The notes: generated by a model not told the origin, from the letters alone. DNA of 64,000 nucleotides from an uncultured Flavobacteriaceae bacterium (GCA_945788155.1 CALZKX010000218.1:1-64000), one strand, 5' to 3'. Positions 8,347 through 18,704 are shown, numbered from the stretch's first letter. A program made the numbers and translations.

Positions 8347-11202
8347 TTATTTAAAAGCATTTTCTACTTCTAATAACATTTTATCAAGTTCATTTCTATA
8401 AAACCATTTTCCATGTAACATAACACCTTCAATTTCTTTTGTGTTTCTTATATCATTCAATGGGTTTTTATTTAGTAATACTAAGTTTGCATTTTTACCC
8501 TCTGTAATAGTTCCTTCAAGTGGGTATGAATCTAAATAACGTGACGCATTAACAGTACTTGCATTTAAAATATCAAAAGGCTTCATTCCTAATTCTTGTA
8601 GAATTTCCATTTCTCTATGAATTGAAAAACCTACAATAGCCATTCCAAATGTATCACTACCAGTTAATAATTTAACATCATTGTCATATAATACTTTGGT
8701 AAACTTTCGCATCCAAGTAGTGTATCTTTGAAATAAATCTTTAGCACTTACTCCATCTATAACCATTTTTTTAAAACTAGCTCTTGCATAATTTTTCTCT
8801 GTTAAATAATTTTCTCGTTCTTTCGGAGAAAGGTATTTAACCAAATCACTTTTTTTCATTTTTTCAAACTCGTTATTATCCAAATATTGTGGCATTTTTT
8901 CAAATACAACTAGTGTAGGAGTTATATAAATTCCACTATTTTTAATTTCCTGAGCAATAGTATTCAACTCTTCCAAATTATTATTTACATACGCATAATC
9001 TTCTTCTCCATTAAATATATATACAAACTCTTCCATATGTTCAATAGACTTCATTCGTAATGAGAATTCTAATGGAAGTTTACGTTGCGCATGACCAATA
9101 ATTTGTACGTCATTTTTATAGGCTTCATCAAGTAAAAACAAGTACAACTCTTTTGGTAGATTGTCTGCCAATTTTAAATAATCGTAGCCTAATTCTTTAT
9201 GTCTTTTAACTTGCTCTTTAATTAATGTTTTGTTTTTTAAGTGTTTATTTTTTAGATATGGTCCTGTAGTGTAATAGTTTGGCCCAAGGTATTCACCGGT
9301 TTTTACCTTGTTTCTAATTTTTATTTGTTTTTCCTCCTGCTTTGATTCTTCAGCCATATTACGAACTGTAGTGACTCCATTTGCAATTAAAAGTTTAAAG
9401 TCATCTTCAGGTGTGTCTTGTCCATTTCTCCAATGATAATGCATTTCAGATAAACCAGGAATTAAATATTTACCTGTAGCATCAATTGTTTTGTTTATGT
9501 TAAAAGTTGATTCTTTTGAACTTGGTTCAATACTAATAATTTTGCCATCAGAGACAACAACACGGTGATTCTTTAATATTGTTTCTTTATCCATTGGAAT
9601 GATATTCACATTTTCGAAAGCAATAATATTTAAATTCAACCACCTTGTTTTTATCTTTTCTTGATTGGGGGTTAAATTTTTAATAGGTATTATATTTTTT
9701 TCAGTTAAAGTTAACCCTACTTTGTCAAAGAAATCTTGATAATTTATTGGTGTATCCCCCGTAACATGGTTTTTAAAAAACTCACCAACAGATGGATACG
9801 TCATTGAACTGATTTCATCGATAAGATTGTCATCAATAAAAGCATTGTCTTTTCCATATTTAACAGAAAGGTCTTTCATTAAAGAAAGTATTCCTTTGGT
9901 ACCGTTACTTTCTTCTCTAAGGAGAATATCTAAACACATTGCTATTAAAGCGCCTTTTTGGTAAACGTTTGGGTAGTTTTTATGATATTTTACATCTATT
10001 ATTTGCTCACTCATTAAAGTAAAGCTTTGTGTATCATTATATTTTTTAGATGTTTTGAGTTTATTAAATATTTCAGAGTAAAATTCTTTTTCGCTAATTA
10101 AGTTTTGATTGATTTGAAATAGTTTAGAAAAATATTCCGTAACGCCTTCATATAACCAAAGGTGTTTTGAAAAATTAGGAGCATGATAGTCAAAGTCATG
10201 AATATCTTCAGAATGCATATTTAAAGGTGTTACAATATGAAAAAATTCATGGGCTAATAAATTCTTAAAATGATAAAAAAGCTCCTGTTTCTCCATAGTT
10301 TCTGGTAAAATCATTACTGTGGAAGAATGATGCTCTAAAGCACCATAGTCATTTGGTTTTATTTCTTTTCCGTCTGCAAAATATATTTGAATGTCATATC
10401 TAGATGTTGTTTTAAATTCTTTTAAATACGTTAGTTGTGATTGTAGCATATTAAAAACAACCGCTTTCATTTCTTTAGCGTTATAAACCTTGTTAGGAGA
10501 ATATACACTCAATACTATTTTCACATCATTTATTATAAATTCTTCAATATCTAGGTTTCCAAAGAATACAGGATTGTCAATTAAATCGAAATATCTAGGT
10601 GCTATAAAGGTATAGTTTGTTGTATTATCTTTATTTTCCGTTGTTTTTTTTAATTCTAAACCTGTAGCGTAAGAAAAATCATTTGAAGCTTTTATTTCTA
10701 AACTATACTTAATATTCTGCAAACCTTCAAAATAACCAACAAATCCATGCGTGTTTAAAATATAGTTTTCATGAGAAATATTTGTACCTGCTGGGAATTG
10801 GGGAATATTGGTGTTTTTGTCTTTATCAAGATCAAATGTATCATTAACCAAGTACGTGATTTTGCTTATTTTTTTAGCACGTTTAATCTTCCATGAATTA
10901 ACATCTATTTTCTCTACAGGTAATTTATTCCCTTTTATATCAAATGCTTGTAAATTTTCTACAAACCTCCCAAAATCACTAATCGCATACGTACCTTGAA
11001 TAACTTTTGGTAATCTATAGATTATTGATTTAGATTCAAGGTTGTTTACATTTACAGTAACAGCTATTTTATCATTAATTATGGTTGTTAAATCTATTGT
11101 AGTCAAAATTGAAGTAACATTATTATCTACAACTTTGTTCTTAGCAAAGGTAGATCCGTAAAAGAATATAAAAACAAATAAGATTTTAATAGAGTAATTC
11201 AT
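8347..11202 (-). CDS. Secreted M61-type peptidase fused to an amidohydrolase
   Basis: The 951-aa product begins with a signal peptide (MNYSIKILFVFIFFYGSTFA); the ATG at 11202 is preferred over an upstream GTG. Residues about 25-520 resemble family M61 aminopeptidases, with HEFFH at 318-322 and the glutamate of LYEGVTEYF at 352. Residues about 555-950 form a complete amidohydrolase: HYH metal ligands at 588-590, later histidines in IIGHAQRK and SIEHMEEF, and the aspartate of TGSDTFG. The PDZ domain that usually ends M61 proteins is absent or replaced. Both active sites look intact in one frame. The role may be periplasmic peptide or amino-acid derivative processing. It is probably controlled by the AraC-type regulator upstream on the same strand. 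Confidence 0.85.
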   Translation of the reverse strand: MNYSIKILFVFIFFYGSTFAKNKVVDNNVTSILTTIDLTTIINDKIAVTVNVNNLESKSIIYRLPKVIQGTYAISDFGRFVENLQAFDIKGNKLPVEKIDVNSWKIKRAKKISKITYLVNDTFDLDKDKNTNIPQFPAGTNISHENYILNTHGFVGYFEGLQNIKYSLEIKASNDFSYATGLELKKTTENKDNTTNYTFIAPRYFDLIDNPVFFGNLDIEEFIINDVKIVLSVYSPNKVYNAKEMKAVVFNMLQSQLTYLKEFKTTSRYDIQIYFADGKEIKPNDYGALEHHSSTVMILPETMEKQELFYHFKNLLAHEFFHIVTPLNMHSEDIHDFDYHAPNFSKHLWLYEGVTEYFSKLFQINQNLISEKEFYSEIFNKLKTSKKYNDTQSFTLMSEQIIDVKYHKNYPNVYQKGALIAMCLDILLREESNGTKGILSLMKDLSVKYGKDNAFIDDNLIDEISSMTYPSVGEFFKNHVTGDTPINYQDFFDKVGLTLTEKNIIPIKNLTPNQEKIKTRWLNLNIIAFENVNIIPMDKETILKNHRVVVSDGKIISIEPSSKESTFNINKTIDATGKYLIPGLSEMHYHWRNGQDTPEDDFKLLIANGVTTVRNMAEESKQEEKQIKIRNKVKTGEYLGPNYYTTGPYLKNKHLKNKTLIKEQVKRHKELGYDYLKLADNLPKELYLFLLDEAYKNDVQIIGHAQRKLPLEFSLRMKSIEHMEEFVYIFNGEEDYAYVNNNLEELNTIAQEIKNSGIYITPTLVVFEKMPQYLDNNEFEKMKKSDLVKYLSPKERENYLTEKNYARASFKKMVIDGVSAKDLFQRYTTWMRKFTKVLYDNDVKLLTGSDTFGMAIVGFSIHREMEILQELGMKPFDILNASTVNASRYLDSYPLEGTITEGKNANLVLLNKNPLNDIRNTKEIEGVMLHGKWFYRNELDKMLLEVENAFK

Positions 11203-11306
11203 CAATCGTAGATTTATAAATATTGAGTTCACAAATATTTAATTTTAATTATAATCTAAAGCCATGCTTTCAAGTCCAATTAGTCCCATTTAGCGTATTG
11301 GGATAG

Positions 11307-12410
11307 TTATTTATTATTATTTTTATATTGAGTCGGAGTAAGGCCTGTTTCTTTTTTAAAAATTCTATAGAAACTACTTTTAGAATTAAACCCACAAGTT
11401 TCAGCTATACCAGTAATAGAGTATTTATCAAATTCATTTGAAGTTAGTTTCTTTTTTGCTTTTTCAATTCTATACTTGTTTATTAAATCATAAAAAGTCG
11501 TTTGCATTTCATCATTGATAATGATTGATAATTTACGCTCAGGAATATTTGCAATATTTGCTAATGTTCTTAAGGTTAATGCTTGTGTTAAATAAGGTTT
11601 TTCTGTTCTAATAACCTGCTCAAATTTCTCTTTTAGATGGTGTAAATCTGTAGCCATATTGCTGTTTTGAAACTTTCTTTCATTAGTCATAAAATCAGGT
11701 AGAAAAATCGTTGATTGCGTAAGGCCATAATACCCCAAATAAAACATAGCTGTAACCAAAGCTAAAACAGTAGCATAGCCTAATTCAGCAGCATTTAAAT
11801 TAAAGAGCACAGACAGAGCAATCATTAGTATATCTAAAACAATGGCAACAGAAAAACAAAGAACAAAATTACGAACCCAAAAAAAATCTTTTTGATTGAT
11901 ATTAGAATACTGTTTTTTTATATTTTGTTTCGTATTAATAAACAGACGTATTGAAAAATATAAGTACAAAATACTTATCGTATCTTGAAAAAGACCTTGA
12001 GTATAATCATTCGTTATCAAATTTAAATGCGTAAAAACTTCTTGACCTTTTAAGTGATTTACGATGGACGGAATAATATAAACCACAAGATATATTGCAA
12101 AAAACGTAAAATGTTTTAATGTTTTTTTAAATGAGAATTTATCTGGCTTACAAATAGATAATATGTAAATATAAATTAGTGGTGCTAAAAACAAACGGAC
12201 ACCATTTGCAAATAAAAATGTAACAGTATATAGCGAATCAAGATCATGGAGTTTAGCATAAAAATGAATTAATGTTACTAAAATAACACACCAAAACAGA
12301 CCTAATAATTTATGTGGCTTTTGTTTATTATTTATTCGGATTAACCCAATTAATACAATTACATTAAGTAAAAAACCTGTTATTAAAATAAAATCTATAA
12401 TTAACTTCAA
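11307..12410 (-). CDS. Membrane-anchored AraC-family regulator
   Basis: The 367-aa product has an N-terminal half with about seven predicted transmembrane segments (residues 1-235) and a C-terminal AraC-type DNA-binding domain (about 260-365) with the expected second helix-turn-helix and signature ITGIAETCGFNSKSSFYRIF...TGLTPTQY. This layout is common in Flavobacteria and suggests sensing of a membrane or envelope signal. It lies upstream of the M61/amidohydrolase gene on the same strand with about 100 bases between, so it may be in the same operon or regulate it. The two genes are flanked by the long non-coding repeats. Confidence 0.9.
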   Translation of the reverse strand: MKLIIDFILITGFLLNVIVLIGLIRINNKQKPHKLLGLFWCVILVTLIHFYAKLHDLDSLYTVTFLFANGVRLFLAPLIYIYILSICKPDKFSFKKTLKHFTFFAIYLVVYIIPSIVNHLKGQEVFTHLNLITNDYTQGLFQDTISILYLYFSIRLFINTKQNIKKQYSNINQKDFFWVRNFVLCFSVAIVLDILMIALSVLFNLNAAELGYATVLALVTAMFYLGYYGLTQSTIFLPDFMTNERKFQNSNMATDLHHLKEKFEQVIRTEKPYLTQALTLRTLANIANIPERKLSIIINDEMQTTFYDLINKYRIEKAKKKLTSNEFDKYSITGIAETCGFNSKSSFYRIFKKETGLTPTQYKNNNK

Positions 12411-12516
12411 TTTTTAATGCTTTTATTTCGCAATATAGTAGTTTTGATTTTGAAAGCTAATTAGAAATATTGAAAAATAGAGCGTGTGTTTTTTCCTAGA
12501 TGGAGCATTGGCAAAA

Positions 12517-13360
12517 CGGCCTCAGAAAACTTTGGTCAAAACAATAGGCGAATGAGCGTACATATTTTAGAGGTCTAGCAATACACAATATTAAAAATAT
12601 ATAGTTTAATTATACTTCCAAGCAATCTTAACGAGTTACAATGTTTTATAAAATATAGCGATTGAGCCGTATATTGTTTCCAAAGTTTTGTGCAGCCTTG
12701 ATTTTTTTGTTTCTTTTTTTATCAAGAAAAAAAGATAATAAAACATTTAAAAAGAATTAATTGGAATTCTAAGTAGAACAAGAGCTTAGAATTTTATTTT
12801 TCTTAAAATTTAAGCTCTTGTGGCAAGTTTACGAGAATCTCCTGAAAAAAATTACAACGAAGATTTCCTCGAATACGAGAATTTTAATAACATCTAAAAG
12901 TTTAGCTTTTTTTGGCGCTGGCAATGCGGTTAGAAATTGTGTTTTAAAAAATTAATGCAATAGCATAATTATTTTAAAAAAACAATTAAGTGCAAAGGCA
13001 GCGGCAATTTTACATAATGGCAAATTATAGTTACAAATTGTTAAACGAGAAGTTTCTTGAGAATTGCGTATTTAAAAAATGTTGAACAATTGTACAGAAT
13101 ATTAAAATTATACGAAAAGTAAAATACGAATGTTTAAAATGACCCGAGTACTGAATATTATTGTGTATCTAAAAAACACTCTAGGATATTTGAAATAATA
13201 TAGAATTATAGCTATCAAATAATGATACAAGTTAATAAGCCGTAATTTCTTTTAACATAATTGTTGACGATATAGACCTAAAGGTACTATATCTACAATT
13301 ATGTGTAAATAGCCTAAAAAACGGCTATACAAAAATTACTATATATTTGTACTATAATTT
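12517..13360. repeat. Long structured non-coding repeat, copy B
   Basis: This is the partner of copy A (7463-8195), same orientation. Three hairpins are visible at 12713-12734, 12778-12821 (a perfect 11-bp stem ACAAGAGCTTA / TAAGCTCTTGT) and 12836-12883. The copy ends with TATATTTGTACTATAAT, which contains a promoter-like TATATTTG on the plus strand at 13342-13349. No gene is supported here; the short plus-strand frame starting at 13366 lies antisense to the PilO-like gene and is not credible. Confidence 0.75.
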
Positions 13361-13398
13361 TTCTTATGTCTAATAATAAGTTGAAGAAGCTAATATTT

Positions 13399-13911
13399 TC
13401 ACCCAAAACTCCTCAACAATACAAAAGCTTCCAAAGAAAATTTACCAGTCTTATAATTCTTTTTCTTCTCAAAATGTACATTAATAATCTCCCCAAACTT
13501 TGTTTGCTGTTCCAGTTTGTGAATCAAAGTAACAATAGAATTGTAGTCACCAATCAAACTAAACTGATATGTTTTTATGGATATTCCATTTTGAGCATAA
13601 GAATGGGGTTCTAAAAACCCACTTACTTTTAAGGAGCTGTTCTTGCTGAATGTATTTATAGTTTTTAACAGATTATTCTGAATGGAATTCCCATCCAGTT
13701 GATATTTTTTAAGAATGGAGTCGTAATACACTTGTTTTTGTTTAAGTATAGATAATTGCTGTGGAGCGGTTTCAAAAAGCACCTCTTGGTTTTTTAAATT
13801 CGCATACTGTTTTTTCAGTGTGATTGTTTCAGAAAACCCTAATTTATAACAGATAAACACTGTCAAAATAACACCAATGATTAAGCTGATATTTTTTGAT
13901 TTAGGGCTCAT
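13399..13911 (-). CDS. PilO/GspM-like assembly protein
   Basis: The 170-aa product has a short cytoplasmic start, one membrane segment (about residues 9-26), a coiled-coil stretch and a small alpha/beta domain (about 85-165), which is the layout of PilO and GspM inner-membrane alignment proteins. Sequence similarity alone is weak; the call rests on the layout and its place as the last gene of the operon after the PilM/N-like gene, which it overlaps by 4 bases. It would link the cytoplasmic ATPase to the periplasmic part of the machine. Confidence 0.65.
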   Translation of the reverse strand: MSPKSKNISLIIGVILTVFICYKLGFSETITLKKQYANLKNQEVLFETAPQQLSILKQKQVYYDSILKKYQLDGNSIQNNLLKTINTFSKNSSLKVSGFLEPHSYAQNGISIKTYQFSLIGDYNSIVTLIHKLEQQTKFGEIINVHFEKKKNYKTGKFSLEAFVLLRSFG

Positions 13912-15110
13912 GGTTTTAGGAGTAGTTTAATGCTAAAATTAGAACTTGAAGCAGTCACATCATTGTAATCCAAAATTTCCACTTTATGGATCCATGATTT
14001 TTTTTCTAACTCTGAGACCCAAGTTGAGAAGGTATGACTATCAGAGGATCCACCATTGATAAGAATTGCATTTGGATCATTTATTATCGGTTCATTGTCT
14101 TTAATGCCTTTTAGTAAGGGTTGATAATTGAGTTCAGAAAGCAAAATGGAGCTAGGTAAATTTTGACCGATAATATTGATATAAAACGAGCTTTTGGATG
14201 TATTAATCTTCAACATGTCATTGGCTAGTTTTTGGATGCTGTCCACGTCTTTTTTAAGTGTGATAATTTTTTGGTTTGTTTTATTATTGAATAGACTAAG
14301 TGCTTGCAGTTCTTTTACATTATTGAAGTAATGGTTAAATAGAAAAAAGTTAATAAGTAGCGATATGAAGATTATTCCAAGACTCAACTTTAAAAGCACA
14401 TTGAAGAACTGAACTTGTTTCAGTTTATGTGTAAGTGCTTCTTTTTTTTCAGCAGCATTGGTAATCGGATCATAGGTTTTTAAAACCTGGTTAAAGGCTC
14501 CACAAAGTGATAACAAGAAGCGGTTATTGGTTTGAAGTCCATTAATATCATACTCTTTTTGATCCGGACACACTTCCAAAGTTATCTCATCAATTATGGC
14601 CCCACTTTTTTGAATGGATGCATTGGATGTATAAATGGGGTTATCATTTATGAACTCATTAATACTAGAAACCACTAAGTTCCCAAGATAAAACTCTCCA
14701 ATGATAATGTTCTGTTCGGAATATTTTGAGAGTAAAGCATCGACATAGTCTTTTCTACAGATGGATACAAAGCTATAGCTTCCCTGTTTGTTTATTTCAA
14801 AATAAAAGTCGTCTAGCTTAATATTAGGAAAAGCATTAAATACCAATTCAACACTCTCTTTAGTAGAAGACGCTATTCTTTTTGTCAGGATATTTTCAGT
14901 ATTAATAATCAGGGCAGCATGCTGATTTTTTTTTAATTCATCAGAAAGTTCCACAAAGGAAGTAGCTTTAAAAGCATGGGTAACATCAACTGTCTTTTTT
15001 TGCTTTTGCAGTAAGCTAACATAAAGCAGATCTCCACTATCATCAGTAGTATGTTCAATCCCACAAAAGAGATTTCCATAGAGTAAATATGATGCAAGCC
15101 TGTCAAACAT
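13908..15110 (-). CDS. PilM/PilN (GspL)-like assembly protein
   Basis: The 400-aa product has an N-terminal cytoplasmic domain of about 235 residues (actin-like PilM/GspL position), one membrane helix at about 240-262 (LLKLSLGIIFISLLINFFLF) and a periplasmic PilN-like domain with a coiled coil. GspL combines the PilM and PilN roles in one chain, as here. It overlaps the PilO-like gene by 4 bases and the secretin stop by 1 base, so it is tightly coupled in the operon. Family identity is inferred from architecture and context rather than from strong motifs. Confidence 0.7.
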   Translation of the reverse strand: MFDRLASYLLYGNLFCGIEHTTDDSGDLLYVSLLQKQKKTVDVTHAFKATSFVELSDELKKNQHAALIINTENILTKRIASSTKESVELVFNAFPNIKLDDFYFEINKQGSYSFVSICRKDYVDALLSKYSEQNIIIGEFYLGNLVVSSINEFINDNPIYTSNASIQKSGAIIDEITLEVCPDQKEYDINGLQTNNRFLLSLCGAFNQVLKTYDPITNAAEKKEALTHKLKQVQFFNVLLKLSLGIIFISLLINFFLFNHYFNNVKELQALSLFNNKTNQKIITLKKDVDSIQKLANDMLKINTSKSSFYINIIGQNLPSSILLSELNYQPLLKGIKDNEPIINDPNAILINGGSSDSHTFSTWVSELEKKSWIHKVEILDYNDVTASSSNFSIKLLLKP

Positions 15111-17263
15111 TATTTAATGATGGTTGGTTTAATAAGAATGGTCAATTTAGACTTTGAAGCCGTTCGTTTGCGTTTGCTAAACAAATATTTAATTATTGGA
15201 ATTCTGGCTAATAATGGTACACCAGAACCAGATTTATTTTTCATTTGTTCTTCCAGTCCACCTAAAATAGCAACATCTTGATCCTGCATACGTATGATAG
15301 AACTAAAGTTTCTAGAGATCACATCGGGCGGTGCATCCTCTGCAACACGAGTTCCAAAACTGGACTGTATCACAGAAATATCCAATAACACTTGCCCATC
15401 TCCAGACACTGAAGGTTTGATTGTGAGCCCTAATTCTGCATCAATGGGGAGGTAATTGGTTATTTCAGAAGTTTGAGGGTTGTCTGTGCCATAGATATTC
15501 CGTTCAGTGACCGCATAGAATGATGTCTGCCCATTGGTAAAGGACGCTCTATGACTATTTAAGGTTGCCAGTCTTGGCGTAGATGTTATTTTTAAATCCC
15601 CGTTGGTCTCCATGGCTTTAATTGTGGCAAAAAAATTCGCTCCTACTTTTCCTAAGTTAAAACTCCCAAAACCATTAAAACTCCTGATGAGTTTATTAAC
15701 TGTCTTAGCACCAAGGGTCAGATCCGCTTCAGGAAACAAGGCACCATTTGTGGTGGTGGGCTCATTACCAATGCCCCAACTCACTCCAGTTTCTATGGTA
15801 GCACTTTTTTTAACCTCAATAATCATCACTTCAATTAGAACCACAGGCACTTCTTTATCGATCTCTTTGATAAACTTTTTAAAGCGTTCCACTTTGGGAG
15901 CCGATCCATTGACATAAAAACTGTTAAGCTCATAATCAATTTTGATATCCAAATCATTGGTGATCTCATCAGGAAGAACTTTAAGCAAAGACTCTCTTTC
16001 TGATTTTTCCTGAGTATTGTTTGTTTGATTGTTCTGTGATGGCCTGTTGTTATTTTGATTGTAGGAACTGTTGTAGCTATTTCTGAGATTATTGGAGCCA
16101 CTCAGATTATTTAAAACCCTGGAAGAGGTCGTATTGATATCTCCTCCCATGGGATTGGATAACAGTTCTATGGAACGGTGCTGTAAATGGACCACTTCAA
16201 TGGTCTTGATACTTAATTGGGTATCTGTCCCAAAGAAGTAACGCTTGCCTTCTTTTTTAAAGCTAAATACTAAAGAGCTGCTATTTGGTTTTGAGGCCTC
16301 ACTATTTCTTGAACTTTGATTGGTTTGAGAGGACTTAGTTTGAGCAGCCTCAATCTGTTGCATCTCAAAAACCTTAATGAGCAATTCATCAAAAGAAATG
16401 GCCTGTGCATTAAGCGTTACATTTCCTGCTTTTTCTAAGGGTGTGGCCGTAAAAATATCTAAGCCTAAAATAGCTCCAATAGTATTGATGATCTCAGCAA
16501 TAGGTTTGTTTGTGAAATTGACATTAAGTAATTGTTTTTCCTTGTCCAATACTGTAAAAGAAGTATTCCCTTGACCTTTGCCCAATAAACGCTTATCACT
16601 GTTTTCAGGATCATTGGTTTTAAGCGTATCTTCAAAAATCCAAAAACCGTCCTCTGTTTGTTCTGTAAATAGGTTATTGGCTAGGGCTAATTTATACATG
16701 GCTACCTCAAAGGGTGCTTCCTGTATATATGAGGTTATTTGCATATTTTCCAACCCAGGTGCAAACACCAAGTTTTTTCCAGAGGCATCAATAATACGTT
16801 TAAACACCTCATACAGATTGTCATTTTTGGCATCAATGGAAATGGTATTGTTATTTGGGTCATAGGAAACAGGAATGACTTTTGGTTCTTTAGCTACTTC
16901 AGGAACCATATAAGGTTTAAAGGCGAGTATGTCTCCTGTAAACTCAATGGTCAATTGGTATTCCTTACAAAGGAACAGTAGTAAGTCAACCACCGAAACC
17001 TTCTGAAAGTTATTGACGATAGTAATGTTGTTAAGTGAGGGATCTACATTAATATTGAGTTTATGGATTTCTGCAATAGCTCTTAAAAAGTTAGAAAGCG
17101 AGATGGTATTGACATCAATGGTTGCAGAATAATCCTCAATGAGACCAGAATTTTCTTCAGATAATAAAGTCAGTTGTTCTTTGATTGGAATCAAACGATC
17201 TACTTCCTGTGAGAATCCCATACTAAAAAAAAGCAGTGTAATGATGTATAGTAATCTTTTCAT
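15110..17263 (-). CDS. Secretin (GspD/PilQ-like outer-membrane channel)
   Basis: The 717-aa product has a signal peptide (MKRLLYIITLLFFSMGFSQ; the ATG at 17263 is preferred to a TTG 15 bases upstream), an STN/N0 domain (about residues 40-110), further N-type domains, an Asn/Ser-rich linker around residues 375-410, and the C-terminal secretin core. The core shows VPVVLIEVMIIEV, LKITSTPRLATLNS, DVAILGGLEEQ and the closing GVPLLARIPIIKYLF. It forms the outer-membrane pore of type II secretion or type IV pilus-like systems. It is 12-28 bases downstream of the ATPase gene in the same operon. Confidence 0.93.
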   Translation of the reverse strand: MKRLLYIITLLFFSMGFSQEVDRLIPIKEQLTLLSEENSGLIEDYSATIDVNTISLSNFLRAIAEIHKLNINVDPSLNNITIVNNFQKVSVVDLLLFLCKEYQLTIEFTGDILAFKPYMVPEVAKEPKVIPVSYDPNNNTISIDAKNDNLYEVFKRIIDASGKNLVFAPGLENMQITSYIQEAPFEVAMYKLALANNLFTEQTEDGFWIFEDTLKTNDPENSDKRLLGKGQGNTSFTVLDKEKQLLNVNFTNKPIAEIINTIGAILGLDIFTATPLEKAGNVTLNAQAISFDELLIKVFEMQQIEAAQTKSSQTNQSSRNSEASKPNSSSLVFSFKKEGKRYFFGTDTQLSIKTIEVVHLQHRSIELLSNPMGGDINTTSSRVLNNLSGSNNLRNSYNSSYNQNNNRPSQNNQTNNTQEKSERESLLKVLPDEITNDLDIKIDYELNSFYVNGSAPKVERFKKFIKEIDKEVPVVLIEVMIIEVKKSATIETGVSWGIGNEPTTTNGALFPEADLTLGAKTVNKLIRSFNGFGSFNLGKVGANFFATIKAMETNGDLKITSTPRLATLNSHRASFTNGQTSFYAVTERNIYGTDNPQTSEITNYLPIDAELGLTIKPSVSGDGQVLLDISVIQSSFGTRVAEDAPPDVISRNFSSIIRMQDQDVAILGGLEEQMKNKSGSGVPLLARIPIIKYLFSKRKRTASKSKLTILIKPTIIK

Positions 17264-17290
17264 ATATTTTTTGCCCAAAGGGGATGATTT

Positions 17291-18703
17291 TTAATCCGTT
17301 AGTAATGAATAGACTTCCTCGACAGAAGTGATGCCTTTAAACACTAAATCAAGGGCATTATCTTTAATTGTATGTATGCCATGCTCTTTGAGGTAGTCGT
17401 CAATTTCAAGAACATTATCTTTTATATGTGGTATGAGGTCTTTGGTAATAGGAATGATCTCATAGACGGCTTTTCTTCCTTGATATCCTGTATGATGACA
17501 GACGTTACAACCACTAGCTATAAAGTGCGTCTGCAATTGTTTAGGAATTTCAAAATTGCTTGGAAATGTTTCATTTGAAATGGTGGTTTCTTTTTTACAG
17601 TCGGGGCATAGTTTTCTAACAAGTCTTTGAGCCACACTTACGTTTAGCGTACTGGCAATTAAAAAGGCTGGGATTCCCATATCAATAAGCCTAGAAATCG
17701 TAGCCCAAGCAGAATTGGTATGTATGGTGGACAACACTAAATGTCCTGTAAGGGCTGCTCTAATGGCCATATTGGCAGTATTTACATCCCTTATCTCACC
17801 CACCATAATAATGTCAGGATCTTGTCGTAGAAACGTACGCAACGTAGAAGCAAAATCAAGACCTATATTCTCCTTTAGTTGTACCTGATTGATGCCTTCC
17901 AAAGTATATTCTATCGGATCTTCAATGGTTAGAATATTGGTATTTGCATCATTGAGCAGTTTTAAAGTTGCGTATAAGGTGGTTGTCTTGCCAGATCCTG
18001 TTGGCCCAGAAATCAGAACAATCCCATTGGGGTTTTTAATGGTTTCTTTATAAGATGCCAATTCCCTGTCCGTAAATCCCAAATCCTCTAAAACAATCTC
18101 ACTGGCATCTTTATTTAAAATACGGAGGACTATTTTTTCACCATAAAGGGTTGGTAAACTAGATGCGCGGATATCAAACTCTTGTTGATTGACTTTCATG
18201 GTAATTCTACCGTCCTGCGGAAGACGCTTTTCCGAGATGTCCAGTCCAGCCTTGATTTTGATCTTATTTACTATGATGGGATATTCTTCTAGAGGAATTA
18301 GATAATGTTCCTTGAGCTTGCCATCCAATCTAAATCGAACCCTGCAAGTTTCTTCATAATGCTCAAAATGAATATCACTGCAACCGATATTTTGGGCGTT
18401 TAATAAAAGTGTTTCCAGAAAATCGTTCTGATAATGTAATTGTGCAGTTGTTTTTGATTGATTCTGTCTGTAATTCTTGCTTAAATAGTTTTCTATGGTC
18501 TGAAGTTCTTCCTTTCTAAGATGAACATCTTTTCCTAAGATGATTTGAAGTTCTTTTTGTAATGCCTCTGAATCATCAACTGATAAAAAGCTGATCATAT
18601 TATCATCTGCTTTTATAGGAACGATTTTATAATGGTATGCCTGTTCACTGCTAATGAGCTGCAATAATGAGGTAGGGATGTCTAAGGAAATGCGGAGCTC
18701 CAT
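17291..18703 (-). CDS. GspE/PilB-type assembly ATPase
   Basis: The 470-aa product is a type II secretion/type IV pilus ATPase. It has Walker A GPTGSGKTTT (about residues 232-241), the Asp box TIEDPIEY, Walker B DPDIIMVGEIRD (about 293-304), the His box LSTIHTNSA, and a four-cysteine zinc site (CPDC ... CNVC, about 362-402). The full zinc motif is typical of GspE/PilB extension ATPases rather than PilT. It powers pseudopilin polymerisation. Its stop is 12 bases before the upstream ORF start region of the secretin gene; the prepilin peptidase gene ends 1 base before its start. Confidence 0.95.
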   Translation of the reverse strand: MELRISLDIPTSLLQLISSEQAYHYKIVPIKADDNMISFLSVDDSEALQKELQIILGKDVHLRKEELQTIENYLSKNYRQNQSKTTAQLHYQNDFLETLLLNAQNIGCSDIHFEHYEETCRVRFRLDGKLKEHYLIPLEEYPIIVNKIKIKAGLDISEKRLPQDGRITMKVNQQEFDIRASSLPTLYGEKIVLRILNKDASEIVLEDLGFTDRELASYKETIKNPNGIVLISGPTGSGKTTTLYATLKLLNDANTNILTIEDPIEYTLEGINQVQLKENIGLDFASTLRTFLRQDPDIIMVGEIRDVNTANMAIRAALTGHLVLSTIHTNSAWATISRLIDMGIPAFLIASTLNVSVAQRLVRKLCPDCKKETTISNETFPSNFEIPKQLQTHFIASGCNVCHHTGYQGRKAVYEIIPITKDLIPHIKDNVLEIDDYLKEHGIHTIKDNALDLVFKGITSVEEVYSLLTD

Positions 18704-18704
18704 A

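Noticed and set aside
13366..13614. Plus-strand frame of 82 residues after the promoter-like TATATTTG
   Set aside because: Most of it is antisense to the PilO-like gene; the protein has no recognisable features.
15603..17000. Several open frames antisense to or within the secretin gene
   Set aside because: They are shadows of the secretin coding frame, without start signals or family features.
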